In this document: positions 24,901-35,242 of the stretch, in pieces
Layout: every line of letters begins with the position of its first letter
Numbering within the stretch: position 1 is the first letter of the stretch
Source: Jaapia argillacea MUCL 33604
Lineage: Eukaryota; Basidiomycota; Agaricomycetes; Jaapiales; Jaapiaceae
Length of the DNA stretch: 64,000 nt
Direction of reading: 5' to 3'
Assembly: GCA_000697665.1 (NCBI GenBank)
Contig: KL197709.1
Span: 1,239,791-1,303,790 of the forward strand
Position numbers and translations under genes: made by a program
Notes under the pieces: model-generated
What the model was told of the DNA's origin: nothing
The model's input: the letters and a program-made list of their open reading frames with translations, nothing else
Databases searched by the model: none

Positions 24901-25726
24901 TCGACATTTACCCCATTTAGGGGCGTTTGAGTTCGAGCGCCCCGGCCATCCTCACAAACCGCTTCCCCCGGTTCCCTCTGATCCTCGGACGACCACTGGT
25001 GGCGCCAACGGAATTACTAGGTCTCACAGTCATCATCACTACAGTCCTATTCCGAGCCCCACGACGCCAACGTCGTTCGCGACCATCGCGAGTAATGTCA
25101 CAGGTGGCACCTCTGGGGCGACGGGTGGGCTGGGGAGGGACAAGGGCAAGGGGAAGAGTTTGGATCTGGGTCTTGGTTTAGCTTGGGCTCCGACGAAAGT
25201 CCGTGAGGAGGCGGTTTTGAACTTTGTGAGGCCTCCTGGGGCTGTCGGACCAGGACGGAGTAACAGTAGGATGGGGAGGAGAGAAGGAGGCGAGAGGGAA
25301 GAGGTGCTCAGGGATATGGGAGCATTTATTGGGGAGGCTGGCATCGAAAAAATCGAGAGATGTACGTGTCCCACCACCTTTTCTATCCATTTATTTTCGA
25401 TCTACTGCCCAGCTACCACTTCTATTCGGTTCCCGAATTAACTTGTGCTGATTGACCTTTCGCTTGCCTCGTGGCGATTTGTTTGCTTGTTACATGCTTC
25501 AGATCTGAAACGATTCGAAATGAACCAAATACCGCTAGACCAATCACCCCTTGGACTGATACCCCGCGTTCGCAAACTTTTGGATACCGCATCTTTATCA
25601 CTATCTACGACACCCACATCTGCGCTGGATGAGAGGACAAAGAGACAACTGCTGGATCGGTTTGGGAGGATTGTGCAAGCCCAGCAGGCTAATGGCGCGA
25701 GCGCGAGCGCATGTACGAGCCGATGA
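21937..25726 (+). CDS. large disordered Ser/Pro/basic protein with G-K-D-I repeats
   Basis: I do not recognise this family. The model is join(21937..22107,22177..22239,22327..22512,22667..25361,25503..25726), 1112 residues; all junctions keep phase and end at a TGA after SACTSR. The protein is dominated by low-complexity Ser, Pro, Arg, His and Asn, with phosphosite-like RSRS and SPS clusters. A four-residue repeat G-[KR]-D-[IAV] covers about residues 605-659. The two ends are more ordered: MAESIQLSVLDPSSS at the start, and a C-terminal helical patch with LKRFEMNQIPLDQSPLG, LIPRVRKLLDTA and RTKRQLLDRFGRIV, which is the likeliest conserved element. Such architecture suits a regulatory or scaffold protein. 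No enzyme motif is visible. Confidence 0.8.
24061..24222 (+). repeat. in-frame 12-nt minisatellite encoding G-[KR]-D-[IAV]
   Basis: About 13 imperfect copies of a 12-nt unit (GGGAAGGACATT or GGGAGGGACGCT) lie in frame inside the large disordered protein. The alternation of charged Lys/Arg-Asp with Gly and a small hydrophobic residue gives a polyampholyte tract. Higher-order units (KDIGRDAG) are themselves duplicated, which points to recent expansion. Confidence 0.9.
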
Positions 25727-26428
25727 CGATCCGATTGTAACGTTTGTGTTTCGATAACCGAACGCCCCACCTTGTCCCTCCCCTAATTCGCATGGACGGA
25801 CACGCACTCACCTTGCGCTTCATGACCTCTCCTCCACCCTGTGCAGGAAGTAAAGTTATACTATTTTGGTGGATACTTGGTTCGTCCTGTTTCACCCCTG
25901 TATTGCATATACTATCAGTGTCGTTGGCTGGCTCTACTTGGATTATTCTGCCTGCTTTATGTTTTATGATCTCTTTATTACGCGTCTCCCTAGGTTTGGT
26001 TTCCTTCCCGTTCACTTTGCATTGGATTCACAGATCACCTCGCTGTAGTTGATAGCTTCCTATCACCCTCATCCGTCACTCACGACATGTCTCTGTCATC
26101 TATGTTGCATGTCTATTGCGATGTGCGCATTTATTGGTTTTGACTTTCGTACTCCCTTTGTGCACACGTTCCCTTCAACCCCACCCTCACCCATCCGGGC
26201 GATCCGTGTACCCTGCGTCTTCATCCACTCATGCCTGCGCATTGCACGACGCAGACCACGTCGTTAAGATGGCAGATTAGATATGTTCAATGGATTAGCA
26301 TTACACGATATGCATGACAGGAAACCGGGGAATGTCCACTACACGATACCTTTACACAAGAAGTACAAGGGATATCTCTCACAAATAATGCTTCTTCTAA
26401 GACCCAAAGTCAACGCCCATCCGAACAT
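25727..26428. other. convergent intergenic region
   Basis: These 702 bp lie between the stop codons of the disordered-protein gene (plus) and DID2 (minus). The sequence is pyrimidine-rich on the plus strand and has no supported gene. It should hold both 3' untranslated regions. Confidence 0.5.
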
Positions 26429-27262
26429 CTATGCTGGCCTCAACGCCCTCAGCCTCTCCGCCAATCTGGCATCCTCCTCCATTGTCTTCTCAGGTGCACT
26501 CAAATCCGCCACACCCTCCAAACTCTTCGCAGCCAGATCATGCTGTAACTCGATCTTGGCCTCTTCGGCTGTTTGTTGGATGAGGGAATCGATTTGGTCC
26601 TGTGGCGTTGAGACGGCTGTGGTGGAAGACATAGTATCTTCCATGTACGCGGTTTGAACGTCGAGATCGGAGAACTGGGTTTCGAATTTGTCCATGATGA
26701 GTGAGATCTGGCATGTCCAGGTCAGTTGGGAATGAGAAACCAGGAGAGGAACTGAGAACGGCGCAGGGGACATACACGCTCGAGGTTCATAGACTCCATA
26801 GCCTTGTCCATACCTTTCACTACACCCATCATGTTGCCCGTCACTTGGCGCATTGTAACAGCCGTCTCCACACGACTGGCAACAGCATCTATCCGACTAG
26901 CTAGTCGGAGCAGGTTGAGAGCCTCGCTCTTCTTGCGGATGGCGTTGGAAGCATATATCCGTGCTCCGTCATTGTTTCCTTGTTGTAACGCCTGCGGAGG
27001 TTGGCTGAACTGGAGTGTCAGAAGGATGAAGAGAATAAGAACCTTCTTGAGACGAGCTTTCTCCTTGTTCTCATCCTTGGCGGCGTTCTTTGCCTGACGA
27101 TTCAACGTCTTGGCCGTGAACTAATCAAACGCCCACCCATCAGTGTCCGCATTGCATCATAAGAGTATTCGACATACCTTGAGCTGAAATAGAGTCTCTG
27201 ATATCGCTCAATGTAAGAAAATAGGCCCAGTAGTAGGGTCACTCACTCTCTAGGCTGCTCAT
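26429..27262 (-). CDS. DID2: ESCRT-III accessory subunit Did2/Vps46 (CHMP1)
   Basis: Snf7-domain protein that recruits Vps4 to ESCRT-III during multivesicular body sorting. The model is complement join(26429..26707,26776..26991,27043..27120,27178..27197,27247..27262), 202 residues. It begins [20 protein letters not shown], the CHMP1 signature start, which spans three exons of 16, 20 and 78 nt. It continues with [38 protein letters not shown] and [20 protein letters not shown]. The last residues, [12 protein letters not shown], match the MIM1 pattern that binds the Vps4 MIT domain. It is divergent from SVP26 over 153 bp. Confidence 0.96.
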
Positions 27263-27415
27263 AGTGTAGATATCGTAGAAGTGTGTGCGAGCTGAGTGTG
27301 GGTTGAAGTCAAGAGCGGTGTCTGGGGGCTGCGGCTGGACTGCTGGATCACGCAGCGTGATTGACTTCGCGTTTCTTCCAAGAATTGTATTTGTTCCATC
27401 TTGCTCGACCGCCAG

Positions 27416-28662
27416 ATGACGGTTTTGTATGCCCTCAGGTCAGCATCCTTAATATCCTACACGAAACTCACTAAGCGACCTTTTATCCTCTCAGTTATGG
27501 TGCGACGGTGATAGCCTTCGCGTTTGTGGTATTATCTCTCGGTGAGCTCGAGTCCAAACTATCTACTTGGTTGCCTGACGTGGTGAATACGAATGTCAGC
27601 CAGCGGGCTCTTGTGGCTCTCCGAACTAATCGAAGAAAATTCTCGCTACTCAAAAGTGATAGGTCAGAGAGGCATATATGTTCGTGCCTCATTTGCTCCT
27701 CCCTCCCATGCATGTATTGACCCGCCGTTCTCATCAGGTGATTATATTCGTACATGCCCTGTTGTACTTCTTCGACTCCCTCCCCCTACCTCAAACCATA
27801 TTCTCCATCCTTTGCCACGTTGTCTACCTCCAAAACTTCTCTCATACATGGCCGATCATCTACTTGACCTCCGTGTCTTTCATTGCATCATGTTGTATGG
27901 TTATCATCGACCACTTTCTGTGGTTCTTCTATTTCGCACACCTGACACAGGAAGCGAGACAGAGATCTCAGAGGATGTACCGAGGGCCCCGACCCCCGCA
28001 AAATGCGCCGGGCTTTGCTGAGATTGCGACCTTCTTTGGGTTATGCGTTTGGCTTGCCCCTCTCTTCCTGTTCCTTAGCTTGAGTGCGAACGATAACGCA
28101 CTACCAACCTTCACAGGTATGATGCCTTGTTTATATGTCAGCTTAAACTATCCTACATTTTACAACTTTGCACCTAGGTGAACCTCCGACCCCAAGCACC
28201 CCCTCAAAACTTACGATACCCACAACCCAACAACATACCTCCCTCTTCAAATCCATCTTCAAGTCTCTTCCTCTGGACACAATCCCCCGTATCCGTCCCA
28301 AACGCCGAGAAACGGAAGGCTTAATCGCTCCCCAATCTCCGACCACCCGTTCAGCCCCTTCCTCGCCTTTATTATCCTCTCCACATACTTCATCACTCAA
28401 CAATATCCCAGTCTCACCTTTAATCTCCCCCCGATTCCCAAGGACGCCAAGTGGGACTTCTTTCGGTATGGGTGATGACGTTTTTGAGGAACCAAGTCTC
28501 ATTGGTAGTGGTTCGAGGAACACGCCTTCGAGTTTCACGTTGAGTCCGCCGCCGAGACGGTCGGCTTCGGCATATGTGCCTGCGAGTCCTGTGCAGAACA
28601 GGAGGGTTGGGTTGGGTCTGAGAAGAACTGTTAGTGGTAAGGAGTCTGGGGACGGTCTCTAG
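27416..28662 (+). CDS. SVP26: Svp26/TEX261 family ER-Golgi membrane protein
   Basis: Multi-pass cargo adaptor for COPII export of Golgi type II membrane proteins in yeast. The model is join(27416..27438,27495..27541,27600..27679,27738..28116,28178..28662), 337 residues. The N-terminus (MTVLYALSYGATVIAFAFVV) leads into the family motif SGLLWLSELIEENS and KVIGQRGIY, then hydrophobic segments around LLYFFDSLPLPQTIFSIL, ASCCMVIIDHFLWFFYFAH and FGLCVWLAPLFLFLSLSAND. The start codon was chosen because the 23-nt first exon restores the first membrane segment. Usual relatives have about 200 residues; here a Ser/Pro/Thr-rich tail of about 160 residues, encoded by the last exon (ESGDGL end), is added and is probably cytosolic. 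Confidence 0.92.
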
Positions 28663-28960
28663 TTTGCCATGCCAGTTAGACATTTCAGGGGGCGGGTTAG
28701 GGTGAATTGGACAACGTGACGTTGGGACTACCGTATATACAGCTTGGATGATGACGAGTTCCACTTAATTCGCAGAGATGACGACGTTTGGAGGGGATCC
28801 GACCCTCTTCCGCTTCCTTAGAGCTTGGCATCCGATCGCATGCGTATCTAGGTGGTAAGTAAACCCGGGCGCCTCGTCATGGTGGGCGGTGAACCCGATG
28901 CGGCGACCAGTCAATCCGAGCCGACTTTTCGATCAGTTCGATCAATCGACTCCATTCTTG

Positions 28961-28968
28961 TATATAAA
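28961..28968 (+). promoter_or_regulatory. TATA box upstream of the HExxH-protein gene
   Basis: A TATATAAA lies 61 bp before the ATG of the next gene, in a pyrimidine-rich 5' region. Spacing and sequence fit a core promoter with a leader of about 30 nt. I see no other similarly placed TATA box in the window. Confidence 0.55.
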
Positions 28969-29021
28969 CCTCACCTTCCTCCAGATTACTCCCCCTACAA
29001 TTCCTCTTCATTCCTGTCACG

Positions 29022-30061
29022 ATGGATAAGTTAGGAATTGTCCGTAACGGTCTTTTCGAGGCCGAACAGATAATCTCCAAGAAACATTATCCACTTGCCA
29101 CTCAGCTTATCCATCTGGTTCAAGACCATATCATATCTAGTCTGACGACAAAGCTCGCGCTCTTGGATCTTCTTCATCGAATCTGGAAGGCAGATCGGAA
29201 TGCCCAACACTTCCATCCATCCCTACCGACAATTGCCGAGGTTGAAGATATCGCTCGCACTGCGTTCCCAATTGTCATTATTACGAAACAGGACTGTGTA
29301 GACAAAGATGGTACTGTTATATGGGGTTACGTCACTCCCCCAACTATCGCCAGTTCGATCTGCCCTCCCATTTTCATCAATGAACTGTTTAAAGTTTATC
29401 TTGAAGAAAACCCGGTGAGTTTTTCACAAATACCTCTCATCGGTCTCTCATCACAATATAATTTTCCAGCCTGATACATTCGTTCTACGACAACTCTTCT
29501 TCGCCATCACGTTAATCCACGAATTTTCGCACTCATTGAGCTTGAGGTTGCTCGGCCCCAATGTCAAAACTCCCCCTGAGACAGGGCCGGCATCGGGTTC
29601 AGGGTGCGGGGAAGGAGGATGGTTCGTTGAACAAACCTTGTTTGGAGGAGATCTTTGGTTAGAATTGCAAAAGGTTGATTATCAGGCAGTTTTGGGTGGG
29701 GTGTTTTCTCAGCCTGACAATCCGAGCAAGTTCTTGGGTGCGTGTATTTCACATTCTTATGCACTCATATTTATTTACTTTTTGTGCAGTGGTAACACCA
29801 CAGATTGCCGCGGCAACATTCAATTCTTTTTCCACTGCAACAATTATCCCTATCAAGTGTCCTGAAGAAGAAACTCCACTCTTTGCATCTCCCGAACCAC
29901 TTCCACATGTAGTCAGGATGTGCGTTACCGAAGGTGGCAAGACATGTTCACCAGTGACTACACCATCCACTTCTTCCTCAACAATTGGTCTGGGAATCAT
30001 AGGTATTGTCGGGAGACCTGATTCAATTCTGATCCGTACAGGACGTGATCACAGGGTGTAG
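29022..30061 (+). CDS. uncharacterised HExxH zincin-like protein
   Basis: Function unknown. The model is join(29022..29414,29470..29737,29790..30061), 310 residues. The central segment TLIHEFSHSLSLRLLG has the zinc-metallopeptidase HExxH core (His148, Glu149, His152). A further acidic ligand could come from GEGGWFVEQ, where Glu179 or Glu185 lies 27-33 residues downstream, which is the spacing seen in gluzincin-type enzymes. No signal peptide or membrane segment is visible, so a cytosolic protein is expected. The first third (AEQIISKKHYPLATQLIHLV) is helical. The C-terminal third is hydrophobic and Thr/Ser/Gly-rich, ending in GIIGIVGRPDSILIRTGRDH. I think it belongs to a little-studied fungal family, but peptidase activity is only an inference from the motif. 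A TATA box precedes it. Confidence 0.8.
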
Positions 30062-31862
30062 AGAAGTAAATCGTTATTATATTGTCATCCAATATATCTT
30101 CCCGTACGAACGAGTTGCATGTGAACAAATGCCCACATATTTTGTTTTTGCCTGATCTCCTTGACATGTGCTGAATGCGCCAATTGGTATTTTCTATTTT
30201 CAGTCAGCACAGAGTGTCAACACTGTCACCCTCAGGCTGATCTTTGGCCACGAAAGTCGAGCCCGCTCGCCATTCTCGTGCGTTTGACTTGTCAGTATCA
30301 TTGCAGGATCTTTCGGTGCGTCATTTCTGGTTCACCTCGCGTTCTGTGGGAAGTACGGTTCTTTTCGGTTGTCTAATTGTCTCGCGGTCGTGTGCGCCTC
30401 CGTTGGTTGTCTCAGCCATACTTCCTCTGCTCACTTTCGGTGTGTCATTTCTGATTCACCTACTAGGTGCCTTTTCGTTTCGCTGTCCGACAGCCTGAGG
30501 GCGGATCAGGCAAATAGCCACATCCCCGTGTTTGTTTGTGGTTACTATGTAAATATATAGATTATCTGTTTCTTTCAAAATGAAAAGGATGAAACCATAT
30601 GACACCACACGAACTCATCAAGAGTTGGGGATGGGTACTTGCCGCCGCGACGATCCCACTTTCGCAAATTGTGCACCTCCTGTCACAGGTTGTCACAACT
30701 GTCACGACCTCGTCGGGAGGCAGAAGAGCATAACAAAATCGCAAGCACCAACTCTTCGATGCGGAATACGAGAGAAGTAGTAGAATCAACAGTTCCATGT
30801 CAGAGATGAAGAAATTCCATGTTTGCGTGAGGATGTAGAACATTGTAAACTTTTAGACGATTTGTCTTATACAAGAGACGGTGCAAAGCACTGAAGACTC
30901 GTGGATCGCAACACCAACAGGCCGTAATTTGGTAGGATAAACCACAGATACAAGGGCACCAGCGACGGAGAGACGTATTTCTCACAACCCAGCCCTGGGA
31001 AGGCAGAAACACAGCGAATTGACGAGGCTGTGTGGTCCAAAGCTGAACAGATCAGCGGAGCACCACTAGAGAGTGCAGTCATTGGTTGAATCACTGGCGA
31101 GAGGTGGGCGTAACCAGATGGATACGGACTATATAAGTTGGATGGATGGCCAGCGACCAAGCTCATAGTTGATGGAGATCAACGTCTACCAGATCGGACA
31201 AAGGCATGGTCACTGTCGTGAGGAGCCAGGTGTCAAGCGCTGCTATCGAAAACAACGGTGGCAACGCGCAAGGTGACGGAGCGATTGCCATGCAAGTTGA
31301 ACCGAGCCTCCGAGAGGATTCCGAGGACCTGTGTGTCAGGGCGGTTCAAGATGCCAGAATAATGCCAGGGGAGAGGATGGTACAAGAAATCTAGTGGCAA
31401 AAAGGGAACAAGGGGTGTGACGCGAATAAAGACCACACTTTTGGCATACTTACTTTATTGGCTGCCCATGTCGAGTCGGAAGTGGTGGTCACGGTGATTG
31501 TCACAGGTCAGTTCCACACGTGGCGGCGTTTTGATGGTAAACATGTCCGAGTCGCTGAAGCGGAGGCCTGCGAGCTTGCCTATGCCCCTCAAGCTTCCAC
31601 TGGCTATCATGTCTTGTCAAGCAACAGCGTCCTCCTCTTCAATGTGGATGCTCATCTGCTCTCGCTTGTGGATTAGTACCGATAGCACTAGCACTGGTAT
31701 GCACCTCGAGGTTTCCCAAGGGCGGATCATGTGGTCCGGAACGGAAATATCTAGGACTGTCGCCACGTTCAATACAACTTTCTTTCTGCCTCCATCCCCC
31801 TTCCTCTGTGCTCTTGCACATACTCACCGTCGCTCTTTTCGGCCCACATTCATTAATTCTTG
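30062..31862. other. 1.8-kb intergenic region without a supported gene
   Basis: This lies between the HExxH-protein stop and the CAP-protein start, both on the plus strand. Open frames stay below about 120 codons and resemble nothing known. It contains a 27-bp direct repeat (separate entry), an 11-bp inverted repeat at 30229-30239 and 30491-30501, and a TATATAAG at about 31130 that is too far from the CAP gene to assign. It may hold long promoters or an unrecognised transcript. Confidence 0.5.
30311..30461. repeat. 27-bp direct repeat, 124 bp apart
   Basis: TTTCGGTGCGTCATTTCTGG at 30311 and TTTCGGTGTGTCATTTCTGA at 30435 both continue TTCACCT, giving 25 of 27 matches. Both differences are transitions (C/T and G/A). 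The sequence between and after the copies contains further TTTTCGGTT/TTTTCGTTT-like pieces, so it may be a worn tandem duplication. Confidence 0.7.
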
Positions 31863-32507
31863 ATGTGTAATCTCTTCATCCAGGCCACTATCCTCCTCTT
31901 TGTCCTCCTATTTTCTGCGACCGGTGTCGCAGCCACCCCTTCACGCCTCTCATGCCGAACCGAGTCTTCAATAGAGACAGGTTTTTTGGCGGCCCATAAC
32001 GTCGTTCGCTCTGCTCACGGTGCCGGTCCGTTGGTATGGTCCTCCGAGCTCGCCCAGAAGGCACAAGAATGGGCGAGCGGATGCCAACTCAAACAGTCCC
32101 GTGGCTCCTTGGGTCCGTACGGGGAAAACCTAGCTGCTGCTGCAGGGCCGGGCGGTTTCTCCGTCGAAAGTGCTGTCCAAGTCTGGATCGATGATGCTTG
32201 TAAGTCATATCAGATCTCGTCAGATTTAGCTGATGTTGACCTTTTTTTCAAGTGGATTACGACCCTTCTCATCCGACTTACAACCATTTCACTCAGGTTG
32301 TATGGAAATCGTCCACAGAACTTGGTTGTGCCGTTGCATCCTGCGATGGTATTTTCGACGCCGGGCTTGGGAAGGCCACCTACTATGTTTGTGAATATAA
32401 TCCCCCCGGTAATGTTGTCGGGCAAGCTCCGTGAGTTCTTTCGAAGCCTTAGAGAGCTTCCTCTGATTTCTCTTAATTCATTCTATAGCCTCAATGTTCA
32501 AGTTTAA
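31863..32507 (+). CDS. secreted CAP/PR-1 (SCP-domain) protein
   Basis: Extracellular CAP-superfamily protein. Fungal members bind sterols and lipids or act at the host interface; the role here is unknown. The model is join(31863..32199,32253..32430,32489..32507), 177 residues. A signal peptide covers about residues 1-24 (hydrophobic ATILLFVLLFSATGVAA). The CAP domain covers about 38-172, with HNVVRSAHGAGPLVWSSELA, GPYGENLAA, the CAP1 motif HFTQVVWKSSTELGC and the CAP2 motif YYVCEYNPPGNVVG. Both cavity histidines, the first Glu (GENLA) and cysteines for the usual disulfides are present. The short last exon adds only six residues (LNVQV after Pro). Confidence 0.95.
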   Translation: MCNLFIQATILLFVLLFSATGVAATPSRLSCRTESSIETGFLAAHNVVRSAHGAGPLVWSSELAQKAQEWASGCQLKQSRGSLGPYGENLAAAAGPGGFSVESAVQVWIDDACKSYQISSDLADVDLFFKWITTLLIRLTTISLRLYGNRPQNLVVPLHPAMVFSTPGLGRPPTMFVNIIPPVMLSGKLREFFRSLRELPLISLNSFYSLNVQV

Positions 32508-32962
32508 TTCATCATCTTCCCCTCGATTCGCCAGCTCGACTCGAACACTCTTTGACCAACTCGATGTTGGCTGCAAACCTCTCTCACTTCTACTGGTCAG
32601 GAACCACCACATTTACGAGTTTACATCCTGGCGATCCTTATCTTAAACATGCATGTTGTACGCTGGAGTTTGCACGTTCTCTGTGTCTCTTGAGAACCCA
32701 GGTAGTCAGGAGTTCGATGCGTCATCTAACGATACTTAACGACTGACCTCCACTGTACGCATCTTGCTGTCGATTGAATAGTTCCTCATCTCGAACGAGC
32801 TGCGAGCGACTGCAATTAGCAAGTGCTTAACAAGATCGTGCGCTTCTGTTGTGATGAGTGAAAGTGGTGGCGCCCACAAACCAAGCTTGACTCAAACAAC
32901 GTGTGTCAGCTACAATACTGTAGTCAGCACCGTCTGCAGAAATCAATATTTCAATCTTAACC
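32508..32962. other. intergenic region, CAP/F-box genes
   Basis: These 455 bp hold no supported gene and presumably contain the CAP-gene 3' end and the F-box gene promoter. I see no repeat or RNA element. Confidence 0.5.
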
Positions 32963-34432
32963 ATGGCCATCACTTTCCAATCGCTGCCGGTCGAGCTCAT
33001 TGCTGATATCTTGAGCGAATTAGATCTTCATTCTTTGATCCTCGTGGCATACCTCTCGAGACGCTTGCAGCAGATAGCTTCGGACTCGGCCCTCAACCCC
33101 TGGAGACGCCCTGTCCTTCGTAATCTCCATTCTGGAATCTATGAAACATGCCTCAAACACCTGAGCGTACGGTTGATTGTGCCGAGACAAAATTGGGTGG
33201 AGATATTGAGCATGGCTCGCGCCTCCTTTCTGTTGTTTGACGCCACTCTCCCCAATCTAAAGGATGCCGAATGGGAGGAATGTTTTAGGAGGAGGTTCCT
33301 TCCTGGTTGGATCAAATGGAAGAAGGAGAGTAGTTGGAAGGAAACTTTTATCAAGTGAGCTCGATTTTACCGTGAGGTTGCTCAGCATGACTAATAGTCA
33401 TTGCTCGAGGATGTTACACCGTGTATGGCACCGGAGCGTCACCCCCTGCACCGCGGACGAGTCGTGGACAAAGTCTGTTGTTCGCATTTGACGGTGCCAA
33501 GTGTCTCACTCCGACACAGGTATATTGTGCTCAATCGTAATGGATCTGCGAACGAGATGGATGCGTCTTCGCGCAACTTCAATCCACTTGCGATATTCAA
33601 CGAGATGAAGTACGTCTTAGTAACACTCCCAAAATAACTTAGTTGTTTTGACGCTGTATCAGGCTTCAGAGCAATCTGTCTCATCTCGAGACTCATATCC
33701 GAGTAAGGATATTCTCTGATACCGACACCTGTGAACTGAAATCATCCGCGGCAGCTCGTTGTTCAATTCGCAGATATCCGCGTCATTGCTCTCGGAGTGC
33801 TGAACAAGCCAAGGGGCCCTTTCTCCATTAATCTCAACGCACGCGCCTTTTTACATCCCCCTGGAATCGAGGACACCACACGCCCAGCTGTTGCTAACCC
33901 CGAAGTGTCTTCGTCTGGCTCAAGCACCCGCACTGTCGACACCACCTCGCCAGCAACGGAATTTAGTCGTGCGTGCTTAGAGTCGTCTCCCCCCGTCCAT
34001 CCATTGATCTTTTACACCACAGAATCACCCCTTAATCCTCAATATTGGCCTTTAGTTCACCCCTTACCGGCCCCTTCCCATTCACTGTATCCCTTCTTCA
34101 CTCCAGGTGGAAGTGATAAGCGGTGGATTGGTTCCGGTCCCCTTGAAGAGGGTGGCTTGGATTGGGTTGGGGGACTAATGTAAGTACTAGTGCGGCCTAG
34201 TTAAACGAGTATTGCTGATGGGAGATTCGTCTGAAGGCTGACTGCTCAAGTTGTCGGTCCGCACACCAACGAGACCTTTGCCGACAGCCCTCCCCTCCAA
34301 GACCTGGATCTCGTTGTTGGGCTTGGGCGAAATCAGTATGCTTCTTTCACGTGGCCGGACTTACACGCCATAGCACCGTGGATGGAGGAGAGGATCACCA
34401 AAAAGATTGATGGTGCGGGGTTGGGTAATTGA
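32963..34432 (+). CDS. F-box protein of an Agaricomycete family
   Basis: The F-box at residues 5-45 (SLPVELIADILSELDLHSLI, then YLSRRLQQIASD) would recruit it to an SCF ubiquitin ligase; the target is unknown. The model is join(32963..33354,33410..33472,33520..33609,33663..33702,33755..34179,34237..34432), 401 residues. The following region (SMARASFLLFDATLPNL, WIKWKKESSWKETFIK, YIVLNRNGSANEMDASSRNF, VLNKPRGPFSINLNARAF) is shared, as far as I know, by many mushroom F-box proteins without a named C-terminal domain. The donor of intron 2 (gtctgt) is weak, but it is the only site that restores the YIVLNRNG frame. A Pro/Ser-rich stretch surrounds residues 260-310. Confidence 0.85.
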
Positions 34433-35242
34433 GATAGGTCATGGATCATGACTGACTGATTCTTTTGTTTTCGTCGTTTTGTTTTGATTATACACGGACA
34501 ATCGTTCAGCTGGATCCCGCTGTTACCGCAGGTGTCGATGTGAGACAGGACTCATGGTTGGAAATTCAAGTCGCTCGGGGGGACTTATGATGACTCTCTG
34601 AGATTCCTGCAACAAAATCTCTCCTCCCCCTCGAGTGCAGATAGCTCTCGGTTAGAACGCAGTTATCAAAGTCAATTCCTTCGGTAGATTGCAAAGAGGT
34701 GGAAGCACTGCCGACCGGCAACAGCCGCGGGCGCTTGTTTTGGAAAATCAAAGTGAGACATGTCTACTACGGACACCAGATCGTCCCCAAACGATTTTTT
34801 TACTCCGACAATCCTTTGTCCCCCTTCACCCACGTAGATTCCTTTTGTATTTTATCCTCGGGCAATTGTTTTCTCGCCTAGTCCCGATGATTTCTAAAGG
34901 GTTTTCGAGGTTTTCTCCGCATCGCCACTCGTTCGGCATCGACATCGTTGTCATACGGTGGCTACTCCCGTTCATAACAATAAAGCAAACTCAGCGGTTA
35001 CAGAAGGCCTGATCCGGACCATGTCGCTCGTGGCTGCTTTTGAATAAAAGGGCGGGCTTTGTGTGTCCCTCGGCAGGCCACCATTCTTCCCTACTCAGCC
35101 TCTTAAAACGTCCACTGCGTGGGCGGGTTTCACGACTTATAACTTAATCTACCTACTGTGCAGGTCACAGTCGCGACCTACTTGCTCTTACTCTTCAGCC
35201 ACGACCCATATACGACTGCTCGCTTTTATTCCGTGCTTCACG
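34433..35242. other. intergenic region, F-box/C2H2 genes
   Basis: These 810 bp hold no supported gene; open frames on both strands are short and mutually overlapping. The region from about 35000 is pyrimidine-rich and is probably the leader of the zinc-finger gene. Confidence 0.5.

Noticed and set aside
30229-30501. MITE with 11-bp terminal inverted repeats
   Set aside because: The inverted copies do not extend beyond 11 bp, no target-site duplication is visible, and a match this short can occur by chance.
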